64,000 bases of DNA, from NCBI RefSeq assembly GCF_003206155.1, contig NZ_PZJV01000001.1:206018-270017 (forward strand), in the 5' to 3' direction. Made by a program: the position numbers and the translations under genes. The notes below the pieces were generated by a model. It was not told where the DNA came from and made no database searches. It saw only the letters and a program-made list of their open reading frames with translations. Below are positions 1 through 8,842 of this stretch, in pieces (positions within the stretch are counted from its first letter, which is position 1; each line of letters begins with the position of its first letter). This DNA is from Salinicola halophilus (GTDB taxonomy: Bacteria; Pseudomonadota; Gammaproteobacteria; Pseudomonadales; Halomonadaceae).

Positions 1-187
1 GTTCGACTGGGCTCGCGACGTTGAACGGTGGGACTGATACAATGGGCGCTTGCTCGCGATTCTGATCGAGTGGCCCGGCCAGCCCGAAAAGCCATAAGCC
101 GGGAACCGCGGTGGCATCCTCGACGGTGCGACCGATCTCGGGATCGCGTACGTCATCGTCAATCGAATTCGGACATTCGTCATTACT

Positions 188-1489
188 ATGAGTGAGTCGG
201 ACAACACCCAGGCCCAGGCCCAGGCCCCGGCACAGAACCGCAGACCCAAGCGGCGTCGACGCAAGCCTCGCAAAACGCAGTCGGGGAATGCCTCCCAGTG
301 GTCGCTGAAACAGTTCCCTGTCGAGCCCGTTGCTGGTCGCTGGCGTTTCCATGACTTCGATCTGCCGTTGGCGCTGATGCGTGCCATCCACGCAGAAGGG
401 TTCGAATACTGCACGCCGATCCAGGCGCAGGCACTGATGCAGACCCTGCTCGGCGGCGATGTCGTCGGCAAGGCGCAGACGGGCACGGGCAAGACGGCGG
501 CGTTTCTGATCTCGCTGCTGGCCTACTTTCTCGAAGAGGAAGCGCCGGATGGCCAGAAACCCGGCACGCCACGCTCGCTGATCGTCGCCCCCACGCGGGA
601 GCTGGCGCTACAGATCGAGAAAGACGCCAAGGCGCTGGCACGCTTCACCTCGCTCAACGTGGCGAGCGTGGTCGGCGGCATGGACTATCAGACCCAGCGC
701 ACGGCCCTTGCCAAGAACATCGATATCCTCGTGGCGACGCCGGGTCGACTGCTGGATTTCCAGCAGAAGCGGGACATCGATCTCTCCCAGGTCGAAGTGC
801 TGGTGCTGGACGAGGCGGATCGCATGCTGTCGATGGGTTTCATCCCCGACGTCAAGCGCATCATCCGCTACACCCCGAAGTGCGAGGAGCGTCAGACGTT
901 TCTGTTTTCGGCGACCTTCACGCCGGACATTCTCAGCCTCTCCGAGCAGTGGACGCAGAAACCGAGCCACATCGAGATCGAGGTCACCACCGAGAACGCC
1001 GCCAACATCGATCAGCGCGTCTATCTGGTGAGCGATGCCGAAAAGCGCAAGCTGCTGGTCAACCTGCTCAGGCAGGAATCGATGGAGCGGGTGATCGTCT
1101 TCGGCAACCGCCGCGATCTGGTACGCGAACTCGACGGCCTGCTGCGTGAAGCCGGCATCAGCGTGGCGATGCTCTCCGGCGACGTGCCGCAGAACCAGCG
1201 CATCAGTACGCTCGAGAAGTTCCGCGACGGCGAAATTCAGGTGCTGGTCGCGACCGATGTCGCCGGTCGTGGTATCCACATCGAAGATGTCAGCCACGTG
1301 GTCAACTTCACGCTGCCGGAAGACCCGGAAGACTACGTCCACCGTATCGGGCGCACCGGCCGTGCCGGCGCCAAGGGCGTATCGATCAGCTTCGTGGGCG
1401 AAGAAGACGCGTTCTCCCTGCCGGAGATCGAGACCTACATCGACGGCAAGCTCCCCTGCGAGCATCCGCCCGAAGGCCTGATCGAATAA
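188..1489 (+). CDS. rhlB: DEAD-box ATP-dependent RNA helicase, RhlB-like
   Basis: The 433-residue protein unwinds structured RNA using ATP; RhlB-type helicases work in mRNA turnover. After a basic, low-complexity N-terminus (about residues 1-45, rich in R and K) come the Q motif region, motif I AQTGTGKT, Ia PTREL, the DEAD box, SAT, and motif [12 protein letters not shown], so both RecA-like domains are complete. The ATG at 188 has no strong ribosome binding site. The gene is followed after 73 bases by dinG on the same strand. RhlB is the best fit from length and the short C-terminus; another DEAD-box paralogue cannot be excluded. Confidence 0.9.
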   Translation: MSESDNTQAQAQAPAQNRRPKRRRRKPRKTQSGNASQWSLKQFPVEPVAGRWRFHDFDLPLALMRAIHAEGFEYCTPIQAQALMQTLLGGDVVGKAQTGTGKTAAFLISLLAYFLEEEAPDGQKPGTPRSLIVAPTRELALQIEKDAKALARFTSLNVASVVGGMDYQTQRTALAKNIDILVATPGRLLDFQQKRDIDLSQVEVLVLDEADRMLSMGFIPDVKRIIRYTPKCEERQTFLFSATFTPDILSLSEQWTQKPSHIEIEVTTENAANIDQRVYLVSDAEKRKLLVNLLRQESMERVIVFGNRRDLVRELDGLLREAGISVAMLSGDVPQNQRISTLEKFRDGEIQVLVATDVAGRGIHIEDVSHVVNFTLPEDPEDYVHRIGRTGRAGAKGVSISFVGEEDAFSLPEIETYIDGKLPCEHPPEGLIE

Positions 1490-1562
1490 CTTGCACGCTC
1501 CCCCGGCCGCTCCTTTCGTGAGCGGTCGTTCTCTCATGGCTTCCTCTTTCGACGGAACCGGC

Positions 1563-3710
1563 ATGCTCGATGCGACCCTCAAGCAGGAGATACAGGACGC
1601 CTATCGGCGCGTGCTCGAGGGGCTCGAACTCACGCCACGCTACGGCCAGCGGCTGATGATCGCCGAGATCGCTCGCACGCTGGGAGCGATCGAATCCGAC
1701 GATCAGGGCCGACGCACCTCCAACGAGCACGTCTGCGTGCTGGAGGCGGGTACCGGTACCGGCAAGACGCTGGCGTATCTGCTCGCCGCGCTCCCCATCG
1801 CCAAGGCGCGGGGCAAGCGGCTGGTCATCGCGACGGCGACCGTGGCGCTGCAGGAGCAGGTGCTCAATCAGGACCTGCCGATGCTTCAGAAGCATAGCGG
1901 GCTCGATTTCGGCTATGCGCTGGCCAAAGGGCGCGGCCGCTATCTCTGCGTCGCCAAGCTGGATCAGGCGCTGGAGGGCGCCGAGCCCAATCCGACGCTG
2001 TCACTGTTCGAGCAGACGATCGCCACCGACGCCGGTGGCGACTTCCCGCAGCTGATTCAGGAGATGGCGGACAGCTATTCGTCCGGCAGCTGGGAGGGGG
2101 ATCGCGACAGCTGGCCGGTGGCGATCGAGGATCGTGACTGGCGGCGACTGACGGTGGATCACCGTCAATGTACCAACCGGCGCTGCGGGCACTTCGGTGC
2201 CTGTGCCTACTTCCGCTCGCGGCGGCATCTCGAGCAGGCGGACATCATCGTCGCCAATCACGATCTGGTGCTGGCGGATCTCGCGCTCGGGGGCGGCATG
2301 GTGCTGCCGTCACCCAAGGACTGCATCTACGTCTTCGATGAGGGGCACCATCTGCCGGACAAGGCGCTCGATCACTTCCATCACCGTTTCGGGGTCAACG
2401 CCACGCTGCGCTGGCTGCGCACGCTGAAGAAGTCGTTGACCGAGCTGACCACTGCGCTGGGAACGCAGCCGGCACTCAACCGCATGCTGGCAGCATTCCC
2501 CGAGCGGATCGCCGCGCTGGAGCCGCGTCTGGGCGATGTCTATTCGATGGGCCATCAGATCGCCGGACTCCCCCAGGGGGCGGGTAGCGAGACGCAGCAT
2601 TTTCGATTTCCCAACGGTCGCGCGCCGCAGCCGCTGGTCGAACTCGCCGAGCAGCTGGTCGTCCCCTTTGCCGAGCTCTCTCGCGATCTCGAGACGATGA
2701 CCGGCATTCTGCGCGAAAGCCTCGACCCGGAAAAGTCCACCGGCCTGGCGCGGGAGCAGGCTGAGCCCTGGCTGCCGCTCGCGGCGCTGCTGCACGGTCG
2801 GGCGCTCGAGGCCCACGCGCTATGGCAGGCGATGGCGACGCCGGACCCGGCGGATCAGAAGCCGCAGGCGCGCTGGCTGACGTTCCAGACCTTCGGTAGC
2901 GAACCGGAGCTGACCTTCTCGGCGAGTCCGGTATCGGCGGCGGAGACGCTGGCCCGCCATCTGTGGGGTACCTGTCACGGTGCGATCGTGACGTCGGCGA
3001 CGCTAACCGCGCTCAATCGCTTCGAGCGCCTGCAGGAGCGAGCCGGACTCGCCAATCGCTACCGCTATCAGCGCCTGCCGAGTCCTTTCGACTACTCGCG
3101 GGCGACGCTGAGCGTGCCGCGGGAGGCCGTCGATCCCGGCGACGGCGCCGCTCACGAGCGGGCGATCGTCTCTTTCATCGAGTCGCTCGGCGACGACGAA
3201 GCGGTACTGGTGCTCTTCTCGTCGCGCAAGCAGCTCAAGAGCGTCGCCGAAGCGCTGCCCGATCCCTGGTCCTCGCGTCTGCTGGCGCAGGATCGACTGC
3301 CCAAGCGCGAGCTGCTCGAGCGTCACCGCAAGGCGGTGGACGACGGCAAGGGCAGCCTGATCTTCGGACTGGCGAGCTTCGCCGAGGGGATCGATCTGCC
3401 GGGGCGCTATCTCACTCACGTGGTGATCACGCGGCTGCCGTTTTCGGTGCCGGACGACCCGGTGGGTGCGACGCTGGCGGAGTGGATCGAGAGTCAGGGC
3501 GGTAACCCCTTCATGCGCATCTCGGTACCCGACGCTTCGATCAAGCTGGTTCAGGCCTGTGGGCGTCTGATTCGCAAGGAAGAGGATAGCGGGCGGATAT
3601 CGCTGCTCGATCGCCGCGTGCTGACACGGCGCTACGGTCAGGCGCTGCTCGATGCGCTGCCGCCGTTTCGCCGCGAGATCGATGGCGTAACGATGGGCGA
3701 AGCCTCCTGA
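1563..3710 (+). CDS. dinG: ATP-dependent DNA helicase DinG (XPD-like, Fe-S)
   Basis: This is a 5'-3' superfamily 2 DNA helicase of the XPD/DinG group, which resolves D-loops and R-loops. It has Walker A EAGTGTGKT, the DEGH box in DEGHHLPD, and Fe-S cluster cysteines: one in GRYLC and three in the C-x4-C-x5-C pattern CTNRRCGHFGAC, matching E. coli DinG. The start at 1563 gives 715 residues, close to the E. coli length, and the N-terminus MLDATLKQEI aligns well. ATG 1536 and TTG 1491 are alternative starts. In E. coli the gene is SOS-induced; no LexA box is visible here. Confidence 0.93.
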   Translation: MLDATLKQEIQDAYRRVLEGLELTPRYGQRLMIAEIARTLGAIESDDQGRRTSNEHVCVLEAGTGTGKTLAYLLAALPIAKARGKRLVIATATVALQEQVLNQDLPMLQKHSGLDFGYALAKGRGRYLCVAKLDQALEGAEPNPTLSLFEQTIATDAGGDFPQLIQEMADSYSSGSWEGDRDSWPVAIEDRDWRRLTVDHRQCTNRRCGHFGACAYFRSRRHLEQADIIVANHDLVLADLALGGGMVLPSPKDCIYVFDEGHHLPDKALDHFHHRFGVNATLRWLRTLKKSLTELTTALGTQPALNRMLAAFPERIAALEPRLGDVYSMGHQIAGLPQGAGSETQHFRFPNGRAPQPLVELAEQLVVPFAELSRDLETMTGILRESLDPEKSTGLAREQAEPWLPLAALLHGRALEAHALWQAMATPDPADQKPQARWLTFQTFGSEPELTFSASPVSAAETLARHLWGTCHGAIVTSATLTALNRFERLQERAGLANRYRYQRLPSPFDYSRATLSVPREAVDPGDGAAHERAIVSFIESLGDDEAVLVLFSSRKQLKSVAEALPDPWSSRLLAQDRLPKRELLERHRKAVDDGKGSLIFGLASFAEGIDLPGRYLTHVVITRLPFSVPDDPVGATLAEWIESQGGNPFMRISVPDASIKLVQACGRLIRKEEDSGRISLLDRRVLTRRYGQALLDALPPFRREIDGVTMGEAS

Positions 3711-3784
3711 CGCCGACGCAGCATGGCGCCGACGGGGTCTGAGCTCTAGGGCCACTCGCCGTGCTCGATACCTGTCCCCTAATT

Positions 3785-3818
3785 AAGACGCCCGGGAGGA
3801 GCTCCTCCCGGGCGTCTT
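3785..3818. terminator. 34-bp perfect palindrome, likely bidirectional terminator
   Basis: The two 17-base arms (3785-3801 and 3802-3818) are exact reverse complements with no spacer, with A/T at the outer ends. It sits between the convergent 3' ends of dinG (3710) and the DAHP synthase gene (3842). The position and symmetry suit a shared terminator, although long T-tracts are missing. Confidence 0.7.
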
Positions 3819-3841
3819 GCAGTCGAGCGGACCGGGGAACG

Positions 3842-4924
3842 TCAGTCGGCGTCTTGCTGGCGCGCCTTGAGTGCGGACTCGATCTGCGTTGCCACCTGCG
3901 TGAAAGTGCGCTCGGTGGTCGGCCAGTCGATGCAGGCGTCGGTAATCGATACGCCGTATTCGAGCTCGGCCAGATCCGACGGGATTTTCTGACTGCCCCA
4001 GCCGATGTTGGACTCGATCATCAGCCCAATGATGGAGTGATTGCCGTCCACGATCTGCTGGGCGACGTTCTCCATCACCAGCGGCTGCAGGGAGGGGTCC
4101 TTGTTGGAGTTGGCATGCGAGCAGTCGATCATCAGGTTGGCGCGCAGGTTCGCCTTGGCGAGTTCCTGCTCGGCGAGGGTCACGCTGACGCTGTCGTAGT
4201 TCGGCTTGCCGTTGCCCCCACGCAGCACGACGTGGCCGTAGGCGTTGCCGCGGGTCCGGATGATCGCGACCTGGCCGGCCTGATTGATCCCCAGGAAATT
4301 GTGCGGGCTGGCCACGGACTTCAGCGCATTGACTGCGACGTCGAGGCTGCCATCGGTGCCGTTCTTGAAGCCGACCGGCCCGGAAAGCCCAGAGGCCATC
4401 TCGCGGTGAGTCTGCGACTCGGTCGTACGCGCCCCGATCGCCGACCAGCTGATGCAGTCCTGCAGGTACTGCGGCGAGATCGGATCGAGCGCTTCGGTCG
4501 CCAGCGGCAGGCCGATTTCGGCGAGATCCACCAGCAGGCGGCGGGCGGTATGCAGGCCTTCCTCGATCGCGAAGGTATCGTCGATGTGCGGGTCGTTGAT
4601 CAGCCCCTTCCAGCCGGTGGTCGTACGCGGCTTCTCGAAGTAGACCCGCATGACGATATAGAGGCTGTCACTCACCGCATCGGCAAGCTTTCGCAGGCGC
4701 TTGGCATAGTCCCGTGCGGCGTCGGGATCGTGGATCGAGCAGGGGCCCACGACGACGAGCAGGCGCGGATCTTCTCGGTCGAGAATGCGCTGGATCGTCT
4801 GGCGGCCTTCGATCACGGTCCGCTCGGCAGCGTCGCTCAAGGGCACGTGCTGCTTGAGCTGCTCGGGGGTGATCAGGACGTCCTGGGAAAGGACGTTGAG
4901 ATTGTTGACCTGCTGTTCCGACAT
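3842..4924 (-). CDS. aroG: 3-deoxy-7-phosphoheptulonate synthase (DAHP synthase, class I)
   Basis: The enzyme condenses phosphoenolpyruvate with erythrose 4-phosphate, the first step of the shikimate pathway. At 360 residues it has the length of the feedback-regulated AroF/G/H type, with family motifs VVVGPCSIHD, MRVYFEKPRTTTGWKGLINDP, VGFKNGTDG and LMIDCSHANS. It stands alone and converges on dinG across the palindromic terminator. Which aromatic amino acid inhibits it cannot be read from the sequence, so aroG is a convention here. Confidence 0.92.
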   Translation of the reverse strand: MSEQQVNNLNVLSQDVLITPEQLKQHVPLSDAAERTVIEGRQTIQRILDREDPRLLVVVGPCSIHDPDAARDYAKRLRKLADAVSDSLYIVMRVYFEKPRTTTGWKGLINDPHIDDTFAIEEGLHTARRLLVDLAEIGLPLATEALDPISPQYLQDCISWSAIGARTTESQTHREMASGLSGPVGFKNGTDGSLDVAVNALKSVASPHNFLGINQAGQVAIIRTRGNAYGHVVLRGGNGKPNYDSVSVTLAEQELAKANLRANLMIDCSHANSNKDPSLQPLVMENVAQQIVDGNHSIIGLMIESNIGWGSQKIPSDLAELEYGVSITDACIDWPTTERTFTQVATQIESALKARQQDAD

Positions 4925-5257
4925 GCTGGGCTCGTTGACTGTTCTAATGGGGGCGCGTTGAGCGCGTACTATGGAGGCTGGCGGGTCAGGAAATCAACTT
5001 CGCGGGTGGCGAACGTCACGGGCATGCCCCGATACCGTCGGCCTGTCACCGGTAGTCACTTGATGCGCCGAGACAAAACGGGAACACTGTCACGTTGCCG
5101 GCGCGTGCGAACGAGATCGTTCTGTTATAAGTTGCACGCCTATCACTGAATCGCGAGTTCTCGAGCTCCAGGTAGAGTCATGAGCGTATTGTTTTGTCAT
5201 TGTCATCGAGCGTCGTTTTCACAGTGCGCCACGCCCCTGCCCGAGGGGAGGAGCTGA
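4925..5257. other. Intergenic region between divergent aroG and rpoE
   Basis: No gene is supportable in these 333 bases. They must hold the aroG promoter on the minus strand and the rpoE promoter on the plus strand. The only core-promoter-like element I can name is the extended -10 listed separately; no GAACTT-type sigma-E promoter was found upstream of rpoE. Confidence 0.6.
5123..5131 (+). promoter_or_regulatory. Possible extended -10 promoter for rpoE
   Basis: The sequence TGTTATAAG has the TGn plus TATAAG form of an extended -10 element, which does not need a good -35. It lies about 127 bases upstream of the rpoE start. There is no convincing -35 at 17 bases, so this is tentative. Confidence 0.35.
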
Positions 5258-5860
5258 ATGGGGGCCAGAGAAACCGATCAGCAGCTCGTCGAGCGCGCGC
5301 AGAAAGGGGATACACGGGCCTTCGACCTCCTGGTCAAAAAGTATCAGCACAAGATTCTCGGTCTGATCGGCCGCTACGTTCAGGATCACGGCGAAGTTCA
5401 GGATGTCGCGCAGGAGGCTTTCATCAAAGCCTACCGCGCGCTTGGCAGTTTCCGCTCCGAAAGTGCCTTTTACACGTGGATGTATCGCATCGCCATCAAC
5501 ACGGCGAAGAACTATCTCGTCTCTCGCGGGCGTCGCCCTCCGGGTAGCGATCTCGACATCAGCGATGCCGAGATCGTCGATCAGAGCGGACGTCTCGCTG
5601 ACATCGAAACCCCCGAAGCCGCCATCGCACGGGATCAGCTGGAAGCTGCCGTTTTCCAGGCGATCGATGCGCTGCCGGACGATCTGCGCACTGCCATCAC
5701 GCTGCGCGAGTTCGACGGGCTCTCCTATGAAGACATCGCCACCATTATGGAGTGTCCCGTGGGGACGGTGCGCTCACGTATCTTTCGGGCCCGCGAGGCC
5801 GTCGACAAGCATATCGCACCGCTGCTCGAGCACGGCCCGGCGGAGGCCGCCGACGAATGA
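5258..5860 (+). CDS. rpoE: RNA polymerase sigma factor RpoE/AlgU (sigma-E)
   Basis: This 200-residue extracytoplasmic-function sigma factor directs transcription of envelope-stress genes. Region 2 (about residues 10-95) includes the aromatic-rich FYTWMYRIAINTAKNYL segment, and region 4 (about 130-190) carries the helix-turn-helix LSYEDIATIMECPVGTVRSRIFRARE. A strong purine-rich ribosome binding site (GAGGGGAGGAG) precedes ATG 5258. The next gene is its anti-sigma factor, as in other gammaproteobacteria, but a 270-base gap with its own sigma-E-like promoter separates them. Confidence 0.95.
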   Translation: MGARETDQQLVERAQKGDTRAFDLLVKKYQHKILGLIGRYVQDHGEVQDVAQEAFIKAYRALGSFRSESAFYTWMYRIAINTAKNYLVSRGRRPPGSDLDISDAEIVDQSGRLADIETPEAAIARDQLEAAVFQAIDALPDDLRTAITLREFDGLSYEDIATIMECPVGTVRSRIFRAREAVDKHIAPLLEHGPAEAADE

Positions 5861-5929
5861 CGACGAGGCATGTGTCGCCATTTCGAGACGTCGACTTCGA
5901 CGATTCGACACTTGAGATGAACCGAAAAT

Positions 5930-5956
5930 GAACTGTTGGCGATTTCTGTCGTCTGA
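5930..5956 (+). promoter_or_regulatory. Sigma-E (AlgU)-type promoter upstream of rseA
   Basis: GAACTG at 5930-5935, a 16-base spacer and TCTGA at 5952-5956 match the AlgU/RpoE consensus (GAACTT, 16-17 bases, TCTGA) at all but one position. It lies between rpoE and rseA, so it would let sigma-E raise its own anti-sigma factor. A leader of about 165 bases would follow. Confidence 0.7.
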
Positions 5957-6130
5957 GTACGGGAAGCACAACAGTACAGTCGTTGAACGGCGACGCTCGC
6001 CGGGGCAGACACCCGCCAGCGGCCGCGAGAGGTTTCAGGGCGCAGCGATGAATGGAATATCGTGAGTTCGCCGCAGCAAGGACGTCGCCGTCATTCAACA
6101 CGTGGCAAGGCCGAGTGTGAGGGTATGACT

Positions 6131-6868
6131 ATGAAGCAGGTAAACGAATCGTTTTCCGCCTTGATGGACAACGAAGGCGATGAGTTCGATCTCCGTCGCG
6201 TGCTCAAGCGTGGAGAGGCGACGAATGCCGACGTCTGGCGACGTTACCATCTGGCCCGGAGCATGATGCGTCGCGAACGCGATAGCGTCGTCGACGCGGA
6301 CATTTCCGGCGACGTGCTGGCGGCGCTACGCGATGAACCCCAGGTCGCGACGCCGGAGCCGGACGCAACGCCGCACAAGCGCCATTCGTTCTCCATGATG
6401 GGCGGCGCTGCCGTGGCGGCGGCGGTCTCGCTGATGGTGATTACCGGCGTTCAGGTCTACAACGGACGCTTCGCCGATAACGGCGGGGCCACCGACATCG
6501 CCAGTACGCCGTCGAATGACGCGACGCCGAGCTTCGTGACCCCGAATGGCGGTACGGGTGTTCGAGAGGGGCAGAATGGCGTAGTGCCCGCTTCCATGCA
6601 GGCGCCGGCCTCTGACGGCATGCCCTTCACTTCGATGGGCAGCGGTAGCGGTTTCATGACCATCGGTGACAGTGTCGGAGGCGCGGCGTACCGGACATCG
6701 GGAGACGCGAACGCCGAGACGTCGGTGCGTCCATTCTTCGAACGTCACGCCATGGGCGATGCGTTGCAGAGTGATTCCTCCGGAAGCGAAGACTGGGCGC
6801 CGCTACTGCGATCCACCGGCACCTACGCCAGTCAGCTTCATCAGGCGAGTGCGCCGCCGATGCGCTGA
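6131..6868 (+). CDS. rseA: Sigma-E anti-sigma factor RseA/MucA
   Basis: This 245-residue inner-membrane protein holds sigma-E inactive until regulated proteolysis. The N-terminal cytoplasmic RseA domain (MKQVNESFSALMDNEGDEFDL; then VWRRYHLARSMMR) binds the sigma factor. A single membrane segment follows (about residues 88-109, AAVAAAVSLMVITG), then a low-complexity periplasmic part rich in G, S, T and N. ATG 6131 is preferred over ATG 6125 because GAGGG at 6119-6123 sits seven bases upstream of it. No rseB/mucB follows; degP comes next. Confidence 0.9.
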   Translation: MKQVNESFSALMDNEGDEFDLRRVLKRGEATNADVWRRYHLARSMMRRERDSVVDADISGDVLAALRDEPQVATPEPDATPHKRHSFSMMGGAAVAAAVSLMVITGVQVYNGRFADNGGATDIASTPSNDATPSFVTPNGGTGVREGQNGVVPASMQAPASDGMPFTSMGSGSGFMTIGDSVGGAAYRTSGDANAETSVRPFFERHAMGDALQSDSSGSEDWAPLLRSTGTYASQLHQASAPPMR

Positions 6869-6893
6869 TCGTCACCGATCTCTGCCAGCCTCC

Positions 6894-6926
6894 AACGCCG
6901 CCGCGTCGAACGACGCGGCGGCGTTT
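6894..6926 (+). terminator. Intrinsic terminator after rseA
   Basis: A perfect 15-base stem (6894-6908 with 6911-6925, GC-rich) ends in TTT. It lies 25 bases after the rseA stop, separating rseA from degP transcription. Confidence 0.75.
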
Positions 6927-7028
6927 GTGCATTCGATACCGGTCACGTCAGAGAGGCGGGAGTGTGGCTTGCAGCCCGAACACGTGATTTACCGGTGCGG
7001 CGCGAGTAAAGAAAATTTACATCCGATT

Positions 7029-7055
7029 GAACTCCAGCGTTTTTTTCGTATCAAT
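7029..7055 (+). promoter_or_regulatory. Sigma-E-like promoter for degP
   Basis: GAACTC at 7029-7034, 16 bases, then TCAAT at 7051-7055 resembles the RpoE consensus (GAACTT, 16-17 bases, TCAAA/TCTGA). It precedes the periplasmic protease gene, a classic sigma-E target. About 120 bases of leader would follow. Confidence 0.55.
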
Positions 7056-7062
7056 GATGAGG

Positions 7063-7092
7063 GCGTAACCGGTCGGACCCGACCGGTTACGC
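7063..7092 (+). repeat. Inverted repeat in degP leader
   Basis: The arms at 7063-7076 and 7079-7092 are a perfect 14-base inverted repeat with a two-base centre. No T-run follows, so a simple terminator is unlikely. It would form a strong hairpin in the 5' leader of the degP mRNA, or could be an operator just downstream of the promoter. Confidence 0.6.
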
Positions 7093-7181
7093 TCGGCTCC
7101 CTCGGGGTTCATGCCATGATTTCATCCCCTGAAGGTCATTCCCCCTGTAATTTCACGGCTTCATGACGGTTAGGAGTGTTT

Positions 7182-8597
7182 ATGCAACGCATGACGAAAT
7201 GGTTATCGACCTGGCTTTTGATGGCAGTCACGTTGACTACCCTGCAGACCGCCCAGGCGCGGGATTTGCCCGATTTCACCGAGCTGGTCAAGCAGGCAGC
7301 GCCGGGTGTGGTCAATATCGCAACCACGAGTACGGTCAGTGCCGGTGGCGGGTACGGCCAGCAGGAAATTCCCGAGATATTTCGTCGCTTCTTCGGCGAT
7401 CAGATGCCGCCGATGCCCGGCGCGCCGGGCGGCGACGGCGAGCGCAAATCCCTGGGCTCGGGCTTTGTGATCCGCGCGGATGGCTACGTGCTGACCAACG
7501 CGCACGTGGTCAAGGACGCCGACGAGATCATGGTGCGGCTCAACGATCGTCGCGAGCTGCCGGCCACACTGGTCGGTTCCGACCCCCGCACCGACGTCGC
7601 GCTGCTGAAAGTCGACGCCAATGACCTGCCGACGCTGAACATCGGCGACTCCGACGATCTCGAAGCCGGTGAGTGGGTGGCGGCGATCGGTTCGCCGTTC
7701 GGTTTCGACCACTCGGTGACCGCGGGGATCGTCAGCGCGATCAATCGAACGCTACCGAGCGAGACCTACGTGCCGTTCATCCAGACCGACGTGGCGATCA
7801 ACCCGGGCAACTCCGGGGGGCCGTTGTTCAACCTCGACGGCGAAGTCGTGGGTATCAACTCGCAGATCTATACCCGCAGCGGTGGTTTCATGGGGCTCTC
7901 GTTCGCCGTGCCGATCAGCGTTGCCATGAACGTGGCCGATCAGCTGCGAACCGAGGGTCACGTCAGCCGCGGCTGGCTGGGCGTCGTGATTCAGCCGGTC
8001 TCCAAGGATCTTGCCGAATCGTTCGGCCTCGACGATACGCGCGGTGCACTGATCTCGGACGTCAGCAACGATAGCCCGGCGCAGGAAGCCGGACTGCAGG
8101 CGGGTGACGTCGTGCTCGAGGCCGGTGGCCAGGCCATCGACGACTCGACCACGCTGCCGCGTCTGGTAGGTCAGGTCTCGCCGGGTGACGATATCGAACT
8201 CAAGATACTGCGCGGTGGCAAAACGCAGACCCTCGACGTCACCGTCGGCGAATGGCCGGAAGAGATGACCCCGGACGGCGCGCCGGGCCAGCCCACCTCG
8301 GCCGAGCAGGGGCGCCTGGGTATCGCGGTCAGCGATCTCGACGACCAGCAGAAAGAGCAGCTCGAAATCGATAGCGGCGTGCTGGTTCGCCGTGTCGATC
8401 CGCGCGGTGCCGCCGCCTCCGCCGGTATTCAGCCGGGAGATGTCATCGTCAGCTTCGATCAGAAGCCGGTGAAAACCGCGGATGAACTCATCGAAGCCGC
8501 CAAGCAGGTCGAGGGGCAGCAAGCGGTGCCGGTACGAATTCAGCGTGACGGCAACGCACTCTTCGTCGCGCTTCGCCTGGGGTCCGGCGACTCCTGA
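7182..8597 (+). CDS. degP: Periplasmic serine protease DegP/MucD (HtrA family)
   Basis: This 471-residue protein degrades or refolds damaged envelope proteins in the periplasm. It has a signal peptide cut near AQA-RD (residues 24-28). The trypsin-like domain carries His108 (TNAHVV), Asp138 (RTDVALL) and Ser211 (GNSGGP), and two PDZ domains follow (about 255-350 and 375-465). ATG 7182 has TAGGAG five bases upstream and is preferred over GTG 7176. In Pseudomonas mucD closes the algU-mucABCD operon; here it has its own sigma-E-like promoter. Confidence 0.95.
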   Translation: MQRMTKWLSTWLLMAVTLTTLQTAQARDLPDFTELVKQAAPGVVNIATTSTVSAGGGYGQQEIPEIFRRFFGDQMPPMPGAPGGDGERKSLGSGFVIRADGYVLTNAHVVKDADEIMVRLNDRRELPATLVGSDPRTDVALLKVDANDLPTLNIGDSDDLEAGEWVAAIGSPFGFDHSVTAGIVSAINRTLPSETYVPFIQTDVAINPGNSGGPLFNLDGEVVGINSQIYTRSGGFMGLSFAVPISVAMNVADQLRTEGHVSRGWLGVVIQPVSKDLAESFGLDDTRGALISDVSNDSPAQEAGLQAGDVVLEAGGQAIDDSTTLPRLVGQVSPGDDIELKILRGGKTQTLDVTVGEWPEEMTPDGAPGQPTSAEQGRLGIAVSDLDDQQKEQLEIDSGVLVRRVDPRGAAASAGIQPGDVIVSFDQKPVKTADELIEAAKQVEGQQAVPVRIQRDGNALFVALRLGSGDS

Positions 8598-8643
8598 ACT
8601 CGACCGCCGATCGGTAGCGGTTGATACCGAATCCGTCGTGTCT

Positions 8644-8684
8644 ACACCGACCGGCCCGCAGCGATGGGGCCGGTCGGTGTCTTT
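8644..8684 (+). terminator. Intrinsic terminator after degP
   Basis: A 14-base perfect stem (8644-8657 with 8667-8680) with a nine-base loop is followed by CTTT, 47 bases after the degP stop. Confidence 0.75.
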
Positions 8685-8842
8685 CGGGAACTCTTCGCCC
8701 GCCCTCGCCGGTGTGGCGGTCGGGCCGTCGCTGTCTTTGCCTCGGCCATGTCGGTACAATGCCGCCATTTCGTCATTCTCCCGCGCGACCCGCCGCCACG
8801 GCCCGTGTTCGTCTGCGCGTACAAACGATCGGTAAGGATTCA

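Noticed and set aside
1-187. TTGAAC and TACAAT as a promoter for the first helicase gene
   Set aside because: The hexamers are only 11 bases apart, too close for a sigma-70 promoter.
3761-5149. 462-residue plus-strand frame across the DAHP synthase gene
   Set aside because: It is the antisense shadow of aroG and runs through the terminator and a promoter region.
8737-8760. TTGCCT and TACAAT as a lepA promoter
   Set aside because: The spacing is 12 bases; the -10 alone is not enough.
8621-8842. N-terminal extension of LepA
   Set aside because: It includes the terminator after degP and has no ribosome binding site; family length fits the ATG at 8843.
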